From assembly GCA_017444325.1 (NCBI GenBank), contig JAFSWV010000213.1, positions 1 through 7,161 of the forward strand: a stretch of 7,161 bases of DNA, written 5' to 3'. The notes below the pieces were generated by a model that saw only the letters and a program-made list of their open reading frames with translations, had not been told where the DNA came from and searched no databases. Shown here piece after piece: positions 5,924 through 7,161 of the stretch. How positions within the stretch are numbered: the stretch's first letter is position 1; each line of letters begins with the position of its first letter. Source of the DNA: a bacterium. Its GTDB lineage: Bacteria > Auribacterota > UBA3054. The translations under genes and the position numbers were made by a program.

Positions 5924-6280
5924 ATGAAAAAGCTGATCTGTCTTTTGCTGCTTTTCTGCACTTCCGTCATGGCTTCCAACATCGAGCAGGTCGTCGTGGA
6001 AGACGACACGAGTGAGCACAACGGCCTTCTCAACGGCTTTGTTTCGATTTTGACCTGCTATCTGGAAGTCCCCAGAGCGTTCACTTACGAAGTGACCGCG
6101 AGGCCGCGCTCCATGATCGTCCTGGCTCCCGTGCTCGGCTCCTGCCTTACAGGGATAAGAGCGCTGGTCGGCACCGGCAACGTCCTGACGCTGGGGTTTT
6201 GCGACAAGTTCATAAGAGGCGACATCCCCGAATACATATGGGATGCCTACTGGCTGGCGCCCAGACCCGAATCCGATTAA
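5924..6280 (+). CDS. Exported TIGR04073-like protein, short form
   Basis: The 118-residue protein has a signal peptide (1-17, MKKLICLLLL core, likely cleavage at VMA/S). The family domain fills almost all the rest: NGFVSILTCYLEVPRAFTY (37-55), GSCLTGIRALVGTGNVLTLGF (72-92) and PEYIWDAYW (102-110). These align with the upstream and downstream copies at the Gly-Phe/Val-Val start, the Glu-x-(Pro/Gly)-Arg segment, the central Gly/Arg positions and the final (D/E)Y(V/I)W motif. It starts 1 nt after the previous stop, and AAGGA (5910-5914) lies inside that gene's end, so translation is probably coupled. It is the most compact copy and the best template for the core domain. The molecular role is unknown. 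Confidence 0.8.
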   Translation: MKKLICLLLLFCTSVMASNIEQVVVEDDTSEHNGLLNGFVSILTCYLEVPRAFTYEVTARPRSMIVLAPVLGSCLTGIRALVGTGNVLTLGFCDKFIRGDIPEYIWDAYWLAPRPESD

Positions 6281-6290
6281 TAAACATTTT

Positions 6291-6295
6291 GGAGA
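6291..6295 (+). promoter_or_regulatory. Ribosome binding site fixing the start at 6301
   Basis: GGAGA stands 5 nt before the ATG at 6301, in the 20-nt gap after the second paralogue. It supports this start rather than the upstream Met at 6199, which overlaps the previous gene and would place a basic non-signal stretch before the signal peptide. Confidence 0.7.
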
Positions 6296-6300
6296 AATAT

Positions 6301-6747
6301 ATGCGAAAACTTTTCCTGATCCTCATCGCCATAGTTCTGTTCTCGCAGAATCTTTTTGCCACGGTTGACATCGACTATCCGGAGCGCAACGAGATAAACC
6401 CGCCGTACGCCATTATGAGAGGCGTGGTCAACCTCTGCACTTTCTGGCTGGAGTATCCCAGGTGCCTAGTTTATGACTACGACCGCATGTCCCCCATGGG
6501 GATCTTCACTTTCCCCTTCACCGGAACGTTCTACGGTCTGGCCAGAGTTTTCCTCTCCGTCGGCGACATCGCCCTCCTTGGCTTCACGGGACCCAACGGC
6601 TACAGCGAAGACTTCATAAGGGAGTACGTCTGGCAGATGCCCTGGAACGCCTACAAAGGAACAAACGAAGTTAAAGAAGTTCAGAATACGGAAGAGCCCG
6701 TGGACTTTGAAAAGCTGGAAAAAGTCAACATTAACAGCCTGCTGTAA
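6301..6747 (+). CDS. Exported TIGR04073-like protein, third paralogue
   Basis: The 148-residue protein has a signal peptide (1-20, LFLILIAIVLF core, likely cleavage after LFA). The family domain spans about 36-116: MRGVVNLCTFWLEYPRCLVY, a Gly/Phe-rich middle with GLARVFLSVGDIALLGF, and REYVWQMPW. After it comes a short acidic tail (about 120-148). Compared with the short copy, the TFWLEYP segment is closer to the usual family form (TGWLEIP-like). The central segment is richer in Phe and less Ala-rich than in the long copy, so the three have diverged well beyond a recent duplication. It ends 5 nt before ahcY. Export is well supported; function is unknown. Confidence 0.8.
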   Translation: MRKLFLILIAIVLFSQNLFATVDIDYPERNEINPPYAIMRGVVNLCTFWLEYPRCLVYDYDRMSPMGIFTFPFTGTFYGLARVFLSVGDIALLGFTGPNGYSEDFIREYVWQMPWNAYKGTNEVKEVQNTEEPVDFEKLEKVNINSLL

Positions 6748-6752
6748 ATCTT

Positions 6753-7161
6753 ATGCCTAATTGCCCAGACTTCAGCGGTCTTCACTGCAAGATCGCCGAT
6801 CCTTCTTTAGAGAATTTCGGGCGTCTGGAGATCCAGGCCGCCGAACATGAGATGCCAGGCCTCATGGCCGTGCGCGAGAAATACGCCGGCACACTTCCCC
6901 TGAAAGGCGCCAGGATCACCGGATCCCTTCACATGACGATCCAGACCGCCGTTCTTATTGAAACACTGAAAGCTTTGGGAGCCTCCGTCCGTTGGGCCTC
7001 CTGCAACATCTACTCCACCCAGGACCACGCTGCCGCCGCCATTGCTGGAGACGGTATCCCGGTCTTCGCTTGGAAAGGCGAAACTCTTGAGGATTATTGG
7101 GAATGCACTCTGCAGGCGCTCTCCTTCCCGGAAGGCGGACCTACTCTCATAGTTGACGACG
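6753..7161 (+). CDS. ahcY: S-adenosylhomocysteinase, N-terminal part (3'-partial)
   Basis: The enzyme hydrolyses S-adenosylhomocysteine to adenosine and homocysteine in the cytoplasm with bound NAD, relieving product inhibition of methyltransferases. The 136 visible residues carry the family's N-terminal substrate domain: KIADPSLENFGRLEI (13-27), AEHEMPGLMAVREKY, GARITGSLHMTIQTAVLIETL (52-72, with H60 and T62 as substrate ligands), WASCNIYSTQDHAAAAIA (81-98), FAWKGETLEDYWECT and IVDD at the edge, where the catalytic Asp lies. The usual length is 420-480 residues, so roughly 300 are outside. The ATG at 6753 is the only possible start after an in-frame TAA at 6732. No Shine-Dalgarno is visible, so translation is probably coupled to the TIGR04073-like gene 5 nt upstream. 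Confidence 0.97.
   Translation, partial: MPNCPDFSGLHCKIADPSLENFGRLEIQAAEHEMPGLMAVREKYAGTLPLKGARITGSLHMTIQTAVLIETLKALGASVRWASCNIYSTQDHAAAAIAGDGIPVFAWKGETLEDYWECTLQALSFPEGGPTLIVDD

Noticed and set aside
6199..6300. Upstream start for the third paralogue
   Set aside because: It overlaps the second paralogue and adds a basic 34-residue stretch before the signal peptide. The ATG at 6301 has GGAGA directly upstream.
6735..6752. SAH riboswitch in front of ahcY
   Set aside because: Such riboswitches are known upstream of ahcY genes, but here the gap to the preceding gene is only 5 nt, leaving no room for the aptamer outside coding sequence.
6807..7028. Minus-strand open frame of 73 codons
   Set aside because: It lies entirely antisense to the conserved N-terminal domain of ahcY and has no recognisable features.

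Overview
The window looks like a chromosomal segment from a member of the PVC superphylum, most likely Lentisphaerota or Kiritimatiellota. The clues are a VPEP-type PEP-CTERM sorting tail on a large exported protein, three neighbouring small exported proteins that resemble the exosortase-associated TIGR04073 family, and moderately GC-rich coding DNA with C/G-ending codons. The assignment is by recognition only, and no rRNA or other phylogenetic marker is present.

Layout. (1) Positions 3-2162 (+) carry the C-terminal part of a large surface or exported protein. It has a concanavalin/LamG-like region, a PPC-like beta domain, a DUF1565/pectate-lyase-like beta-helix and a PEP-CTERM anchor. Its reading frame is open through the left edge, so the N-terminus lies outside the window. 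(2) Positions 2163-2472 are a gene-free spacer between convergent genes. It holds a bidirectional 16-bp GAAA-tetraloop terminator and then about 230 bp densely packed with imperfect inverted repeats built around the recurring word CCCNNNGCRAAC. (3) Positions 2473-4494 (-) hold a two-gene operon, a beta-phosphoglucomutase-like HAD phosphatase followed 3 nt later by a CCA-adding-type tRNA nucleotidyltransferase. (4) Positions 4495-4622 are a divergent promoter region where both directions carry the same decamer, TGATAAAATA, as an extended -10 about 27-28 nt before the start codon. (5) Positions 4623-7161 (+) are a tight five-gene run with gaps of 13, 1, 20 and 5 nt. It comprises a small lipoprotein, three tandem TIGR04073-like exported paralogues and the start of S-adenosylhomocysteinase (ahcY), which runs off the right edge.

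How the genes fit together. The PEP-CTERM protein is a predicted exosortase substrate, and the three TIGR04073-like proteins belong to a family that occurs with exosortase systems, but no exosortase gene is present here. The striking arrangement is an envelope-protein cluster apparently co-transcribed with ahcY, a housekeeping methyl-cycle gene. The HAD/CCA operon is ordinary metabolism and tRNA maturation. The most interesting unexplained features are the triplicated exported family in front of ahcY and the hairpin-rich spacer.
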